Shown in pieces: positions 7,049 through 15,901 of a stretch of 64,000 nt of DNA (within the stretch, counting starts at the first letter, position 1; each line of letters opens with the position of its first letter). Location: positions 6,540 to 70,539 of the forward strand of contig JBHYGK010000008.1 of assembly GCA_051859045.1 (NCBI GenBank), in the 5' to 3' direction. Made by a program: the position numbers and the translations under genes. The notes beneath the pieces are model-generated. The model did no database searches. It worked only from the letters and a program-made list of their open reading frames with translations, and was not told the origin of the DNA. This DNA is from JBHYGK01 sp051859045 (GTDB lineage: Bacteria > Pseudomonadota > Gammaproteobacteria > Xanthomonadales > Xanthomonadaceae).

Positions 7049-10000
7049 ATGATGAATTCCAAGCAGGTCCGCCTGTCGCGCCTGACGCTCGGCCTGATGG
7101 TCGCGCTCGCCGCGGCCCCCGCCTTCGCGCAGACCACCTCCGCCGCCCTCGGCGGTCGCGTCGTCGGCGTCGATGGCCAGCCGGTCGCCGGCGCCGTCGT
7201 CACCATCGTCCACGAGGACTCGGGCACCACGTCCCGCGCCACGACCGATGCCGACGGCCGCTACGTCGCCCGCGGCCTGCGCGTCGGTGGTCCGTTCACC
7301 GTCAACGTGCAGAGCGCGGTCGGCACCTCCTCGCAGGAAGGCGTGTACCTCCGCCTCGGCGAGACCACCTCGCTGGCCTCGACCGTCGGCGAAGCCGTCG
7401 ACCTCGACGCCGTCACCGTGACCGCCTCGTCCACCCCGACCGTGTTCTCGCCGGACGCGATGGGCGCCAGCACCCAGATCGACCGCGAGCAGATCGAGGG
7501 CTTCGCCTCGATCCAGCGCAGCCTGCAGGACTACGCGCGCCTCGATCCGCGCGTGTCGCAGACCGACAAGGAGCGCGGCGAGATCTCCGTCGCCGGCCAG
7601 AACAGCCGCTTCAACTCCATCACCATCGATGGCGTGAACATCTCCGACTCGTTCGGCCTGGAGGCCAACAACCTCCCGACCAACCGCCAGCCGATCTCGA
7701 TCGACGCGATCGAGCAGGTCCAGGTCAACATCTCCAACGTCGACGTCGCCCAGCGCGGCTACACCGGCGCCAACATCAACGCCGTCACCAAGTCGGGCAC
7801 CAACGAGTTCTCGGGCTCGGCCTACTACGTCTGGCGCGACGACAACCTGTCCGGCCAGCGCTACAACGCCACGTCCGACAGCTACTTCGACCCGTCGCCG
7901 AGCGAGGACCAGACCACCGGCTTCACGCTCGGCGGCCCGCTGGTCCGCGACCGCCTGTTCTTCTTCGTGAACTACGAGGACTCGTCCTCGACCCGCATCG
8001 GCAACGACTTCGTGCCGCTGGGCAGCAACGGCAACCAGGTGTTCATCACCCCGGCCGACATCACCGCCGCGCAGAACCTCGCCCGCACCCTGTACGGCAT
8101 CGAGATCGGTGGCGTCGAGGCGCCGTCGACCGCCGAGCAGACCACCGAGGAAATGCTGGTCAAGCTCGACTGGACGATCTCCGACGCGCACCGCGCCAGC
8201 CTGCGCTACAACAAGACCGAGGAGCTGAACCCGGTCTTCCCGGGCTTCGGCACCCGCAACCTGTCCACCAGCTCGCACTGGTACGACCAGGGCAAGACCG
8301 TCGAGGCCGTCGTCGGCCAGCTGTTCTCCGACTGGTCCGACACCTTCTCGACCGAGCTGCGCGTGCAGCGCCGCGAGTACGACTCGGTGCCCGACAACGC
8401 CTCGTTCCTGCCGCAGGTCGACATCCGCTTCACCGGCGGCACCCCGCCGGCGGGCGTGCTCGGCGGCACCCGCGTGCTGCGCTTCGGCACCGAGCGTTCG
8501 CGCCACCTGAACGTGCTGCGCACCGTCACCGACGAGATCTTCGCGGCCGGCAACCTCTACCTCGGCGACCACGAGCTGAAGGTCGGCTTCGACTACGCCA
8601 CCAACGACGTCTACAACGCCTTCCTGCAGGACACCCGCGGCAACTACACCTTCGGCTGCCTGCTGGCCTCGCAGTGCACCACCTCGTTCGAGGCCGGTCG
8701 CCCGATCTCCTACCAGGTCCAGGTGCCGCGCCCCGGCCAGACGCTCGACAACGGCATCGCGCAGTGGGACCTCGGCAACATCGGCGTGTTCGTGCAGGAC
8801 ACCTGGGCGGTCAACTACAACCTGACCATCGTCGCGGGCCTGCGCTATGACCGCACCCAGATGCCGGACTCCCCGCTGCGCAACGCCGCCGCGGTCGCCG
8901 CCTTCGGCCTCGACAACTCCCAGACCCTCGATGGCAAGGGCCTGCTGCAGCCGCGCCTCGGCGTGAACTACACCTTCGACACCGAGCGCTCCACGCAGCT
9001 GCGTGGCGGCATCGGCCTGTTCGAGGGCAGCGCCGCCAACGTCTGGCTGTCGAACCCGTACTCCAACACCGGCATCGCCACCGCCGTCATCGGCTGCGGC
9101 ATCTCGGGCTTCGCCGCCTGCCCGACCACCGGCACCGGCATCTTCAGCCCGAACCCGAACACCCAGCCGACCAGCTTCGCGGGCGCCATCCCGGCCTCGA
9201 ACGTCGACTTCCTCTCCAGCGACCTGCGCCAGCCGGCCGTGTGGAAGGCGAACATCGCGTTCGACCACGAGACCCCGTTCTTCGGCGCCATCTTCAGCGC
9301 CGAGCTGCTGTTCACCGAGGTCGAGCACGGCGTCTACTACCGCCACCTCAACCTGGGCAACGCGACCGACATCGGCGTCGACGGCCGCGAGCTGTTCTGG
9401 AACGCGTCGGGCTTCAACCCGAACTGCTGGGCCGCGAACGGCAACACCGTCAGCACCGGCGGCTGCGCCGTGCAGGCGAAGGCCGGCCGCAACGTCAACT
9501 TCAACAACGTCCTGCTGGCCGAGCGCACCGGCCGCGGCGGCGGCGAGAACCTGACCCTGTCCCTGTCGCGCCCGCGCGGCGAGGACGGCTGGAACTGGTC
9601 GGTGGCCTACAACTACTCGCAGGCCACGGAAGTGAGCCCGCTGACCTCGTCGGTGGCCAACTCCAACTTCAACGGCCGCTCCACGTTCAACCCGAACGAG
9701 GAAGTCGAGGGCGTCTCGCCCTACGTGGTCCGTGACCGGTTCGTCGCCACCCTCGGCTGGTCGCACGACTTCTTCGGCGACTACGCCACCGAGTTCGGCC
9801 TGCTCTACGAAGGCCGCTCGGGCAAGCCGTACTCGTGGACCTTCGCCAACGACATGAACGGCGACGGCGTGTCGGGCAACGACCTGCTGTACATCCCGGT
9901 GTTCGGCGCGGACCAGGTGGTCTTCCGCGGCGGCGCGGCCGAAGAGGCCCGCTTCTGGGAGATCGTCAACGCCGAGGGCCTGTCGGGCTACCAGGGCCAG

Positions 10001-10333
10001 GCGGTGGGCCGCAATTCCGAGCGCGCCGGCTGGACCAACAACTTCGACCTGCGCGTCCGCCAGGAGCTCCCGGGCTTCATGGAGGGCCACAACGCCGAGG
10101 TCGTGCTCGACATCCTCAACGTCGGCAACCTGATCAACAAGGAGTGGGGCCGCATCGAGGAGATCGGCTTCCAGGCGGGTGGCGGCCAGGCCCGCAGCTT
10201 CGTCAACTACGTCGGCCTCGACGCCCAGGGCCGCTACGTGTACAGCCTGAGCGACGTCGAGCAGCCCTTCGTCCGCCAGAACCGCGGCGAGTCGCAGTGG
10301 GCCGCCCAGCTGACCCTGCGCTACCGCTTCTGA
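7049..10333 (+). CDS. Oar-like TonB-dependent outer-membrane receptor with N-terminal carboxypeptidase-regulatory domain
   Basis: A 1094-residue outer-membrane protein. It has a signal peptide (residues 1 to about 28, hydrophobic core TLGLMVALAAAPAFA), then a CarboxypepD_reg-like beta-sandwich (about 33-110), a plug domain (about 125-240, including SITIDGVNISDSF) and a long beta-barrel ending in the terminal aromatic TLRYRF. The stretch MNGDGVSGNDLLYIP near residue 940 is characteristic of the Oar subgroup. Such receptors import large substrates or act in adhesion and protein secretion; the substrate here is unknown. The second ATG pair at 7049 gives the best Shine-Dalgarno spacing and a clean signal peptide. 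A strong intrinsic terminator follows, so it is probably monocistronic. Confidence 0.92.
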   Translation: MMNSKQVRLSRLTLGLMVALAAAPAFAQTTSAALGGRVVGVDGQPVAGAVVTIVHEDSGTTSRATTDADGRYVARGLRVGGPFTVNVQSAVGTSSQEGVYLRLGETTSLASTVGEAVDLDAVTVTASSTPTVFSPDAMGASTQIDREQIEGFASIQRSLQDYARLDPRVSQTDKERGEISVAGQNSRFNSITIDGVNISDSFGLEANNLPTNRQPISIDAIEQVQVNISNVDVAQRGYTGANINAVTKSGTNEFSGSAYYVWRDDNLSGQRYNATSDSYFDPSPSEDQTTGFTLGGPLVRDRLFFFVNYEDSSSTRIGNDFVPLGSNGNQVFITPADITAAQNLARTLYGIEIGGVEAPSTAEQTTEEMLVKLDWTISDAHRASLRYNKTEELNPVFPGFGTRNLSTSSHWYDQGKTVEAVVGQLFSDWSDTFSTELRVQRREYDSVPDNASFLPQVDIRFTGGTPPAGVLGGTRVLRFGTERSRHLNVLRTVTDEIFAAGNLYLGDHELKVGFDYATNDVYNAFLQDTRGNYTFGCLLASQCTTSFEAGRPISYQVQVPRPGQTLDNGIAQWDLGNIGVFVQDTWAVNYNLTIVAGLRYDRTQMPDSPLRNAAAVAAFGLDNSQTLDGKGLLQPRLGVNYTFDTERSTQLRGGIGLFEGSAANVWLSNPYSNTGIATAVIGCGISGFAACPTTGTGIFSPNPNTQPTSFAGAIPASNVDFLSSDLRQPAVWKANIAFDHETPFFGAIFSAELLFTEVEHGVYYRHLNLGNATDIGVDGRELFWNASGFNPNCWAANGNTVSTGGCAVQAKAGRNVNFNNVLLAERTGRGGGENLTLSLSRPRGEDGWNWSVAYNYSQATEVSPLTSSVANSNFNGRSTFNPNEEVEGVSPYVVRDRFVATLGWSHDFFGDYATEFGLLYEGRSGKPYSWTFANDMNGDGVSGNDLLYIPVFGADQVVFRGGAAEEARFWEIVNAEGLSGYQGQAVGRNSERAGWTNNFDLRVRQELPGFMEGHNAEVVLDILNVGNLINKEWGRIEEIGFQAGGGQARSFVNYVGLDAQGRYVYSLSDVEQPFVRQNRGESQWAAQLTLRYRF

Positions 10334-10380
10334 TCGACCGGGGCCTCGCGCCTCCGCGACAACCGTTTGTGCGACACTTC

Positions 10381-10415
10381 GAGGGGCCGGCTCACGCCGG
10401 CCCCTCTTTTTTTTT
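10381..10415 (+). terminator. Strong intrinsic terminator of the Oar-like receptor
   Basis: An 11-bp perfect GC-rich stem (10381-10391 with 10396-10406) and TCAC loop are followed by nine consecutive Ts (10407-10415). It is the clearest rho-independent terminator in the window and isolates the receptor from ppnN. Confidence 0.93.
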
Positions 10416-10515
10416 GGGGAGCCTGCAAGGCGCGGCTCCCCGGTCCGGAGGCACGGGTCGCGGGTCGCGGCGGTGCTACATTCCCGGCGTTCGACACATG
10501 AATGAGCCGACCCGC

Positions 10516-11928
10516 ATGAGCACCGAGCCCAGCCTGATCCCGCCCGTCCCGGGCACCCGCCTGCCGACCGTCAACGCCCGCATCTCCCCGCGCGGCGGCC
10601 TCGACGTGCTTTCGCGCGAGGAAGTCGCGCGCCTGCGCGACGCCACCGCCGGCGGCCTGCACGAACTCCTGCGCCGCTGCACCCTCGCGGTGCTCACCAG
10701 CGGCAGCGACTCCGACGATCCGCGCGCCGCGCGCGAGCTCTACCCCGACTACGACATCCAGGTGCTGCAGCAGGACCGCGGCATCAAGCTCGAGCTGCGC
10801 CACGCCCCGGCGATGGCCTTCGTCGACGGCGAGATCATCACCGGCGTCGCCGAGCTGCTGTTCGCGGTGGTGCGCGACATCGCCTATACCGCCACCGAGG
10901 TCCAGGCCAGCGGCCAGTTCGACCTCGCCGCGCCCGAAGGCATCACCTCGGCGGTGTTCGAGATCCTGCGCAACGCGCGCATCCTGCGCGCCGACCAGGA
11001 CCCCAACCTCATCGTCTGCTGGGGCGGCCACTCGATCGCCCGCGAGGAGTACGAGTACACCAAGCTGGTGGGCTACCAGCTGGGCCTGCGCGGCCTCGAC
11101 ATCTGCACCGGCTGCGGCCCGGGCGCGATGAAGGGCCCGATGAAGGGCGCCACCATCGCCCACGCCAAGCAGCGCCGGCGCCGCAACCGCTACATCGGCA
11201 TCACCGAGCCCGGCATCATCGCGGCCGAGTCGCCGAACCCGATCGTCAACCACCTGGTGATCATGCCGGACATCGAGAAGCGCCTCGAGGCGTTCGTCCG
11301 CATGGGCCACGGCATCATCGTCTTCCCCGGCGGCGTCGGCACGGCCGAGGAGATCCTCTACATGCTCGGCGTGCTGCTGCACCCGGACAACGCCGCGCTG
11401 CCGTTCCCGCTGGTGTTCACCGGCCCGGCGTCCTCGGCGGCGTACTTCGAGCAGATCGACCAGTTCATCCGGCTCACGCTGGGCGAGGCGGCGACGCAGC
11501 GCTACGAGATCATCACCGGCGACCCGGCCCGCGTGGCCAAGCGGATGGTCGCGGGCGTGCGCAAGGTGCGCGAGCACCGGCTCGATTCCAAGGACGCGTT
11601 CTTCTTCAACTGGACGCTCAAGATCCCCACCGAGTTCCAGTTCCCGTTCGAGCCCACCCACGCCGCGATGGCCGCGCTCGACCTGCGCCGCGAGCGCCCG
11701 GCGCACCTGCTGGCGGCCGACCTGCGGCGTGCGTTCAGCGGCATCGTCGCCGGCAACGTCAAGGAGGCCGGCATGCGCGAGGTCGAGCTGCACGGCCCGT
11801 TCGAGATCGCCGGCGAGCCCGCGATCATGGACGCACTCGACGCGCTGCTGCGCGCCTTCGTCGAGCAGCGCCGGATGAAGATCGCCGGCACCTACAAGCC
11901 CTGCTACCGGGTGGTGCAGCGCGGCTGA
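10516..11928 (+). CDS. ppnN: Pyrimidine/purine nucleotide 5'-monophosphate nucleosidase (LOG family)
   Basis: PpnN (YgdH) cleaves nucleotide monophosphates to base and ribose 5-phosphate and is a known target of (p)ppGpp in E. coli. The 470-residue protein keeps the family blocks VCWGGHSI, DICTGCGPGAMKGPMKGA, PDIEKRLEAFVRMGHGI, the LOG motif PGGVGTAEE, and the late block AADLRRAFSGIVAGNVKEAG. It is slightly longer than E. coli PpnN (454), owing to a short N-terminal extension. An in-frame ATG at 10498 is an alternative start; neither has a good Shine-Dalgarno sequence. A TACATT -10-like box lies at 10477-10482. Confidence 0.93.
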   Translation: MSTEPSLIPPVPGTRLPTVNARISPRGGLDVLSREEVARLRDATAGGLHELLRRCTLAVLTSGSDSDDPRAARELYPDYDIQVLQQDRGIKLELRHAPAMAFVDGEIITGVAELLFAVVRDIAYTATEVQASGQFDLAAPEGITSAVFEILRNARILRADQDPNLIVCWGGHSIAREEYEYTKLVGYQLGLRGLDICTGCGPGAMKGPMKGATIAHAKQRRRRNRYIGITEPGIIAAESPNPIVNHLVIMPDIEKRLEAFVRMGHGIIVFPGGVGTAEEILYMLGVLLHPDNAALPFPLVFTGPASSAAYFEQIDQFIRLTLGEAATQRYEIITGDPARVAKRMVAGVRKVREHRLDSKDAFFFNWTLKIPTEFQFPFEPTHAAMAALDLRRERPAHLLAADLRRAFSGIVAGNVKEAGMREVELHGPFEIAGEPAIMDALDALLRAFVEQRRMKIAGTYKPCYRVVQRG

Positions 11929-11956
11929 GCCGCGCGTCCCGCGCGCGGCGCGCGCC

Positions 11957-13048
11957 TCAGGGCGCCGCCGCGGCGGGGCAGGGCAGGGTGACCTCGGCCT
12001 CGAAGTGCCCGTCCACGATCCGCGTGGCCAGCGCGCCCGGCCAGGCCTCGTCGAGGCGCGCGCGGGTCGCGGCCAGGCCGACGTGGTGGCCGGCATGGCG
12101 TCGCCCGCCGACCGCCGCGTCCGGGCCCGCCGCCTCGTGCACCGGGTTGCGCACCAGCAGCACCAGCGCGTCGCCCTCGCGGCGGATCGTCACCTCGAGC
12201 GTGCCGCCGCGGGTGCTGGGCTCGACGCCGTGGTGGATCGCGTTCTCCACCAGCGGCTGCAGGCTCAGGCTAGGCAGTCGAAGGTCCGGCAGGGTCTCGG
12301 GCTGGGTCCAGGCCACCCGCAGGCGATCGCCGAAGCGCAGCTGCTCGATCTCCAGGTAGCGCCGGGTCAGCGCCAGCTCGTCGGCCAGGCTGGCCTCGCG
12401 CGGACCCGAGAGCGCGGCGCGGAAGAGCTCGGCGAGGTCGAGCAATACCTCCTCGGCGCGGGCCGGGCGCGCGTGCACCAGCGCCGCGGCGGAGTTGAGG
12501 GTGTTGAACAGGAAGTGAGGGCGGATCCGCGCGTGCAGCGACGCCAGCTCGGCCGCGCTCGCGCGCAGGCTCGCCAGGTGCGCCCGCCACAGGGTCTGGA
12601 ACGCGGCCAGGCCGAGCAGGCCGACCAGCAGCGCCATCGCCAGCAGCCGAAGCAGCAGGCCGATCCAGCCGCCCTCCGGCGGGGTGATCGCGCCGGCCAG
12701 GACGGTCCACGCCACCAGCCACGAGAACCCGGTGCTGGCCACCAGCAGCGCCACCCCCAGCCAGCCGACGCGCGGCGGCGACCAGGCCGAGACCCGCTCG
12801 CGCAGCGCATACAGGCCGCCCAGGGTCAGCAGCACCACCCACTGCACGGTCAGCGACGCCAGCCCGAAGGTGACCATCCGGTCGGGGCCGCCGCCCGGCG
12901 CGAGCGCGACCAGCAGCGCGAGGCCCTCGCCGCCGGTGATCGCCGCGGCGAGCGTGCCGGGCGTCCACAGGACGTCGAGCGGCTGCGGCGGCGGCGTGGA
13001 CGGGGTCTCGGGCATCGGCCTGGCGGTCGGGCGGCGGGGGGCCATCAT
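11957..13048 (-). CDS. LytS/FimS(AlgZ)-type sensor histidine kinase
   Basis: A 363-residue membrane kinase. About four hydrophobic segments (roughly residues 30-175) are followed by a His_kinase domain with the phospho-acceptor motif IRPHFLFNTLNSAAALVHA and an HATPase domain with LQPLVENAIHHGVEP (N-box). This is the LytS/AlgZ/FimS subclass, whose partners are usually LytTR-domain response regulators such as AlgR. No response-regulator gene is in the window, so the partner is elsewhere. The gene diverges from the pilus operon, a known target of FimS/AlgR in Pseudomonas. In-frame ATGs at 13045 and 13015 are alternative starts. It converges on ppnN with only 28 bases between them. Confidence 0.87.
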   Translation of the reverse strand: MMAPRRPTARPMPETPSTPPPQPLDVLWTPGTLAAAITGGEGLALLVALAPGGGPDRMVTFGLASLTVQWVVLLTLGGLYALRERVSAWSPPRVGWLGVALLVASTGFSWLVAWTVLAGAITPPEGGWIGLLLRLLAMALLVGLLGLAAFQTLWRAHLASLRASAAELASLHARIRPHFLFNTLNSAAALVHARPARAEEVLLDLAELFRAALSGPREASLADELALTRRYLEIEQLRFGDRLRVAWTQPETLPDLRLPSLSLQPLVENAIHHGVEPSTRGGTLEVTIRREGDALVLLVRNPVHEAAGPDAAVGGRRHAGHHVGLAATRARLDEAWPGALATRIVDGHFEAEVTLPCPAAAAP

Positions 13049-13104
13049 GCCCGCATCGCCCCGGCCCGGACGAGGGGCCCGGGGCCACGGGGCGGGGCGG
13101 GGTG

Positions 13105-13114
13105 ACCGTTGGGC
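13105..13114 (+). promoter_or_regulatory. Candidate AlgR-type binding site between kinase and pilus operon
   Basis: ACCGTTGGGC matches the Pseudomonas AlgR consensus ACCGTTCGTC at 8 of 10 positions. It lies in the 159-base divergent gap between the FimS-like kinase and fimT/gspH. A single short match in GC-rich DNA can occur by chance. It is listed because of its position between these two genes. Confidence 0.25.
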
Positions 13115-13207
13115 GCTTCGGGCGGCCCGCGCGTCGGGCATGGCTGGCCGCCCCATCGGGGGCGCGGGTAAGGTTCCGGCCAGTCGCCCGGGGGGCGGCG
13201 TTTCCCA

Positions 13208-13774
13208 ATGGGGCTGTCGATGTCGTCCAAGCGATCCACCCGCCCACCCGCGGTCCGCGGCTTCACGCTGGTCGAGCTCATGGTCACCGTCGCGGTGCTC
13301 GCCATCGTGCTGGCCGTGGCCATCCCGAGCTTCCGCGGCCTGATCCACCGCAACCGCCTGACCTCGGCCACCAACGAGATCGTCGCCACGCTGCAGCTGG
13401 CCCGGATGGAGGCCATCCGGCGCAACGGCCGCGTCCAGGTCTGCCCCAGCACCGACGGCACCGACTGCGCCGGCGCCGACTGGTCGCGCATGGTCGTGCG
13501 CGTGGTCGCCGACGGCACCATCGTCCGCGACATCGCGATCGACGGCGACGGCCTGCAGGTCCTGGCCAGCCCCAACGTCACCAGCGACGACACCATCGCC
13601 TTCGCCGCCGACGGCCTCGCCCGCGTCGGCAGCGGCACCGAGCGCGAAGGCACGCTGTCGGTCTGCTCCACCCGGCTGCCCGAGGCCGACAACGTGCGCG
13701 ACGTCGCGCTCGTCGTCAGCCGCGTCAGCGTCGTCTCCCGCAGCGATGCCGCCTGCGGCGCCCCCGAGGATTGA
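13208..13774 (+). CDS. Type IV pilus minor pilin/pseudopilin, FimT/FimU (GspH) family
   Basis: A 188-residue prepilin with a short basic leader and the type III signal RGFTLVELMVTVAVLAIV: cleavage after Gly, Phe +1 and Glu +5, then a single transmembrane helix. The C-terminal part matches the GspH domain, with EIVATLQLARMEAIRRNGR and two cysteines in CPSTDGTDC. It is the first gene of the minor pilin operon, equivalent in position to fimU/fimT. The start ATG at 13208 was chosen over the in-frame ATG at 13220; both give a workable leader. pilV follows after 3 bases. Confidence 0.9.
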   Translation: MGLSMSSKRSTRPPAVRGFTLVELMVTVAVLAIVLAVAIPSFRGLIHRNRLTSATNEIVATLQLARMEAIRRNGRVQVCPSTDGTDCAGADWSRMVVRVVADGTIVRDIAIDGDGLQVLASPNVTSDDTIAFAADGLARVGSGTEREGTLSVCSTRLPEADNVRDVALVVSRVSVVSRSDAACGAPED

Positions 13775-13777
13775 GGG

Positions 13778-14257
13778 ATGTCCATGCCCCGCACCACCAC
13801 GCCCCGCGCCACCATGCCCCGCGCCACCATGCCCCGCCAGGCCCGCGGCGCCACCCTCCTCGAGGTGCTGATCGCCGTGCTCATCATGGCCGTCGGCCTG
13901 CTCGGCATCGCCGCGCTGCAGTCGGTGTCGCTGCGCAACACCCAGGGCGCGTCCGAGCGCAGCAACGCCGTCATCCAGAGCTACGCCATGCTCGACATGC
14001 TGCGCGCCAACCGCGACGCGGCCCGCGCCGGCAGCTACGACGAGGGCTGGCGCTGCGAGGTCCCGGAGGATCTCACCACCCGCATCGGCGCCGATCGCGC
14101 CCGCTGGATCACCCAGCTGCAGGCCTCGATGGGCGCCACCGCCTGTGGCCGCGTGACCTGCGGCGCCGTCGCCTGCGAAGTCGGCGTGCGCTGGGACGAC
14201 AGCCGCGCCACCGGCGGCGACAACACCCACGAACTCGTCACCGAGAGCAGGCTCTGA
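13778..14257 (+). CDS. pilV: Type IV pilus modification/minor pilin PilV
   Basis: A prepilin of 159 residues (157 from the second ATG). The signal is RGATLLEVLIAVLIMAVGLL, with cleavage after Gly, followed by the PilV-type LLGIAALQ block and a conserved CGxxxC-rich tail. The leader before the signal is unusual: four tandem 15-bp units encode MPRT-TTPRA-TMPRA-TMPRQ. The ATG at 13784 has GAGGG at ideal distance (13773-13777), while the ATG at 13778 is nearly on top of it. Further in-frame ATGs at 13814 and 13829 lie within the repeat. The gene sits between fimT/gspH and pilW in the usual order. Confidence 0.9.
   Translation: MSMPRTTTPRATMPRATMPRQARGATLLEVLIAVLIMAVGLLGIAALQSVSLRNTQGASERSNAVIQSYAMLDMLRANRDAARAGSYDEGWRCEVPEDLTTRIGADRARWITQLQASMGATACGRVTCGAVACEVGVRWDDSRATGGDNTHELVTESRL
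13781..13840 (+). repeat. Four-unit 15-bp tandem repeat in the pilV leader
   Basis: Units at 13781-13795, 13796-13810, 13811-13825 and 13826-13840 share the pattern ACCATGCCCCGCGCC, with one to three changes in the first, second and last copies. Each unit is 5 codons, so copy-number change would keep the frame while altering the prepilin leader length. Three units contain an in-frame ATG. Confidence 0.85.
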
Positions 14258-14259
14258 CC

Positions 14260-15351
14260 ATGCGCGCCCACCCCCGTCGTCCCATCCCCGCGCGCCGCGC
14301 CGCCGGCTTCTCGCTGATCGAGCTGATGATCGCCCTGCTGCTCGGCGGCCTCGTGGTCGCCGCGGCCAGCGGCGTGTTCATCTCCAACAAGCGCATCTAC
14401 AACGCCACCGAGACCCTCGGGCGCCTGCAGGAAAGCACCCGCATCGCGTTCGAGCTGATGTCGCGCGACCTGCGCGAGGCCGGCGGCAACCCCTGCTCGG
14501 CGGCCGCGGTGCCGGTCAACCTCCTCACCAACGGCGGCTCCGCCTGGTGGGACGCCTACGTCGACGGCATCCGCGGCTACGGGCCGCTGCAGGCGGTGCC
14601 CGGCCTGCCCATGGGCGGCGGCGTCGGCCAGCGCGCCCCCGGCACGCCGGTGGTCGAGGTCCACAACGCGCGCGACCTCGGCATCCGCGTCACCTCGCAC
14701 AACGAGCCGGGCGATCCGATCGGCATCTCCGGCAACGCCGGCCTCGCGGCGGGCGACCTGGTGATGGCCTGCAACATGGACTACGCGCTGATCTTCGAGG
14801 CCAGCGGCGTGTCCGCCACCGAGCTCGGCCACGAGGACGGCGGCCTGAACTGCGGTGACGCCCTGGTGTTCCAGCGCGACTGCGGCGCGGCGGCCAGCCC
14901 CGGCGGCGGCGCCATCGGCTACTGCCTGATGCCCGACAACGTCGCGGTGCCCGACCCGACCTGCATCGAGTTCAACCGCGGCCCGGCGCAGATCGCGCGC
15001 ATCAGCACCGTGCGCTGGTTCATCGGCAACAACGACCGCGGCGGCCGCTCGCTCTACCGCACCGAGCTGGTCAACACCACCGCGGGCAACACGCCGGACG
15101 TGGTGGTCGAGACGCTCGAGATCGCCGAGGGCGTCACCAACATGCAGCTGCGCTTCCTCGAGGGCGACGCCTACGCGGCGCCCGCGGGCGTGGCCGACTG
15201 GGGCGTCGTCAGCGCCGTCAGCGTCGAGCTCGAGTTCTCCGGCGCCGAAGGCGCGCTGACCGAGCGCGAAGTCGAGGGCACCGACGGCGACGCGATCCAG
15301 CGCACCACCACCAACATCGTCGCCCTGCGCAACCGGGAGGCCGTCCTGTGA
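14260..15351 (+). CDS. pilW: Type IV pilus minor pilin PilW
   Basis: A 363-residue prepilin with the signal AAGFSLIELMIALLLGGLVV (cleavage after Gly). The PilW-specific region follows, with NKRIYNATETLGRLQESTRI and FELMSRDLREAGGNPC at about residues 47-90. PilW is a core minor pilin that primes pilus assembly together with PilV, PilX and PilY1. The ATG lies 2 bases after the pilV stop. The stop overlaps the GTG of pilX (GTGA). The N-terminus has a 15-residue Arg/Pro-rich leader. Confidence 0.92.
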   Translation: MRAHPRRPIPARRAAGFSLIELMIALLLGGLVVAAASGVFISNKRIYNATETLGRLQESTRIAFELMSRDLREAGGNPCSAAAVPVNLLTNGGSAWWDAYVDGIRGYGPLQAVPGLPMGGGVGQRAPGTPVVEVHNARDLGIRVTSHNEPGDPIGISGNAGLAAGDLVMACNMDYALIFEASGVSATELGHEDGGLNCGDALVFQRDCGAAASPGGGAIGYCLMPDNVAVPDPTCIEFNRGPAQIARISTVRWFIGNNDRGGRSLYRTELVNTTAGNTPDVVVETLEIAEGVTNMQLRFLEGDAYAAPAGVADWGVVSAVSVELEFSGAEGALTEREVEGTDGDAIQRTTTNIVALRNREAVL

Positions 15352-15890
15352 CCGTCCTGCACACCCTGCCTGTCCGCCGCCCGCGCGGCGTGACCCTCGT
15401 GATCGTCCTGCTGCTGCTGCTGGTGGTGACCCTGCTCGGCCTGGCGGCCATGCGCGGCACCCTGCTGCAGGAGCGCATGAGCGGCAACACGGCCGCCCGC
15501 AGCGCGGCCTTCCAGGTCGCCGAGGCGGTGCTGCGCGAAGCCGAGTCGCTCGCGGCCACCCGGCCCGCGGTGCCGGCCAACGGCTGCACCGCCGGCATCT
15601 GCGCCATGCCCGTCGACGGCGCCGAGCCCGCGTGGCGAGCCGAGGGCTTCTGGGCCAGCGTGGGCCCGCGCCTGTCCAACCTCAACGGCGAGGACTTCGA
15701 CGCGCGCTACGTCGTCGAGGACATGGGCCTCGGCCGCTCGGCCGGCGGCGGCTGCACCACCGCCGTCGACCTCTCCACCGAGACCTGCACCGAAGGCGCC
15801 ACCGGCGCCCAGAACTACCGCGTCGTCGCCTTCACGCGCATGCCCAACGGCGCCGAAGTCGTCCTGCAGTCCACGTACCAGGTTCCCTGA
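15348..15890 (+). CDS. pilX: Type IV pilus minor pilin PilX
   Basis: A 180-residue protein with the PilX N-terminal pattern: leader RRPRGVTLVIVLLLLLVVTLLG, then MRGTLLQERMSGN and AFQVAEAVLREAE. These match the PilX_N domain, in which the glutamate +5 of ordinary prepilins is often absent; here the residue after the cleavage glycine is Val. The C-terminal part has paired cysteines, as in other PilX proteins. The GTG start overlaps the pilW stop. The next gene, pilY1, starts 11 bases downstream. Confidence 0.9.
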   Translation: MTVLHTLPVRRPRGVTLVIVLLLLLVVTLLGLAAMRGTLLQERMSGNTAARSAAFQVAEAVLREAESLAATRPAVPANGCTAGICAMPVDGAEPAWRAEGFWASVGPRLSNLNGEDFDARYVVEDMGLGRSAGGGCTTAVDLSTETCTEGATGAQNYRVVAFTRMPNGAEVVLQSTYQVP

Positions 15891-15901
15891 GGGTCGATGC
15901 C

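Noticed and set aside
6890..10090. A 1066-codon minus-strand frame opposite the Oar-like receptor
   Set aside because: The plus strand encodes a receptor with signal peptide, plug and terminal aromatic residue and a matching terminator. The antisense frame shows only Gly/Val/Asp-rich low complexity.
13781..13840. Short tandem repeat as a CRISPR array
   Set aside because: Units are directly adjacent with no spacers and lie inside a coding sequence; no cas genes are present.
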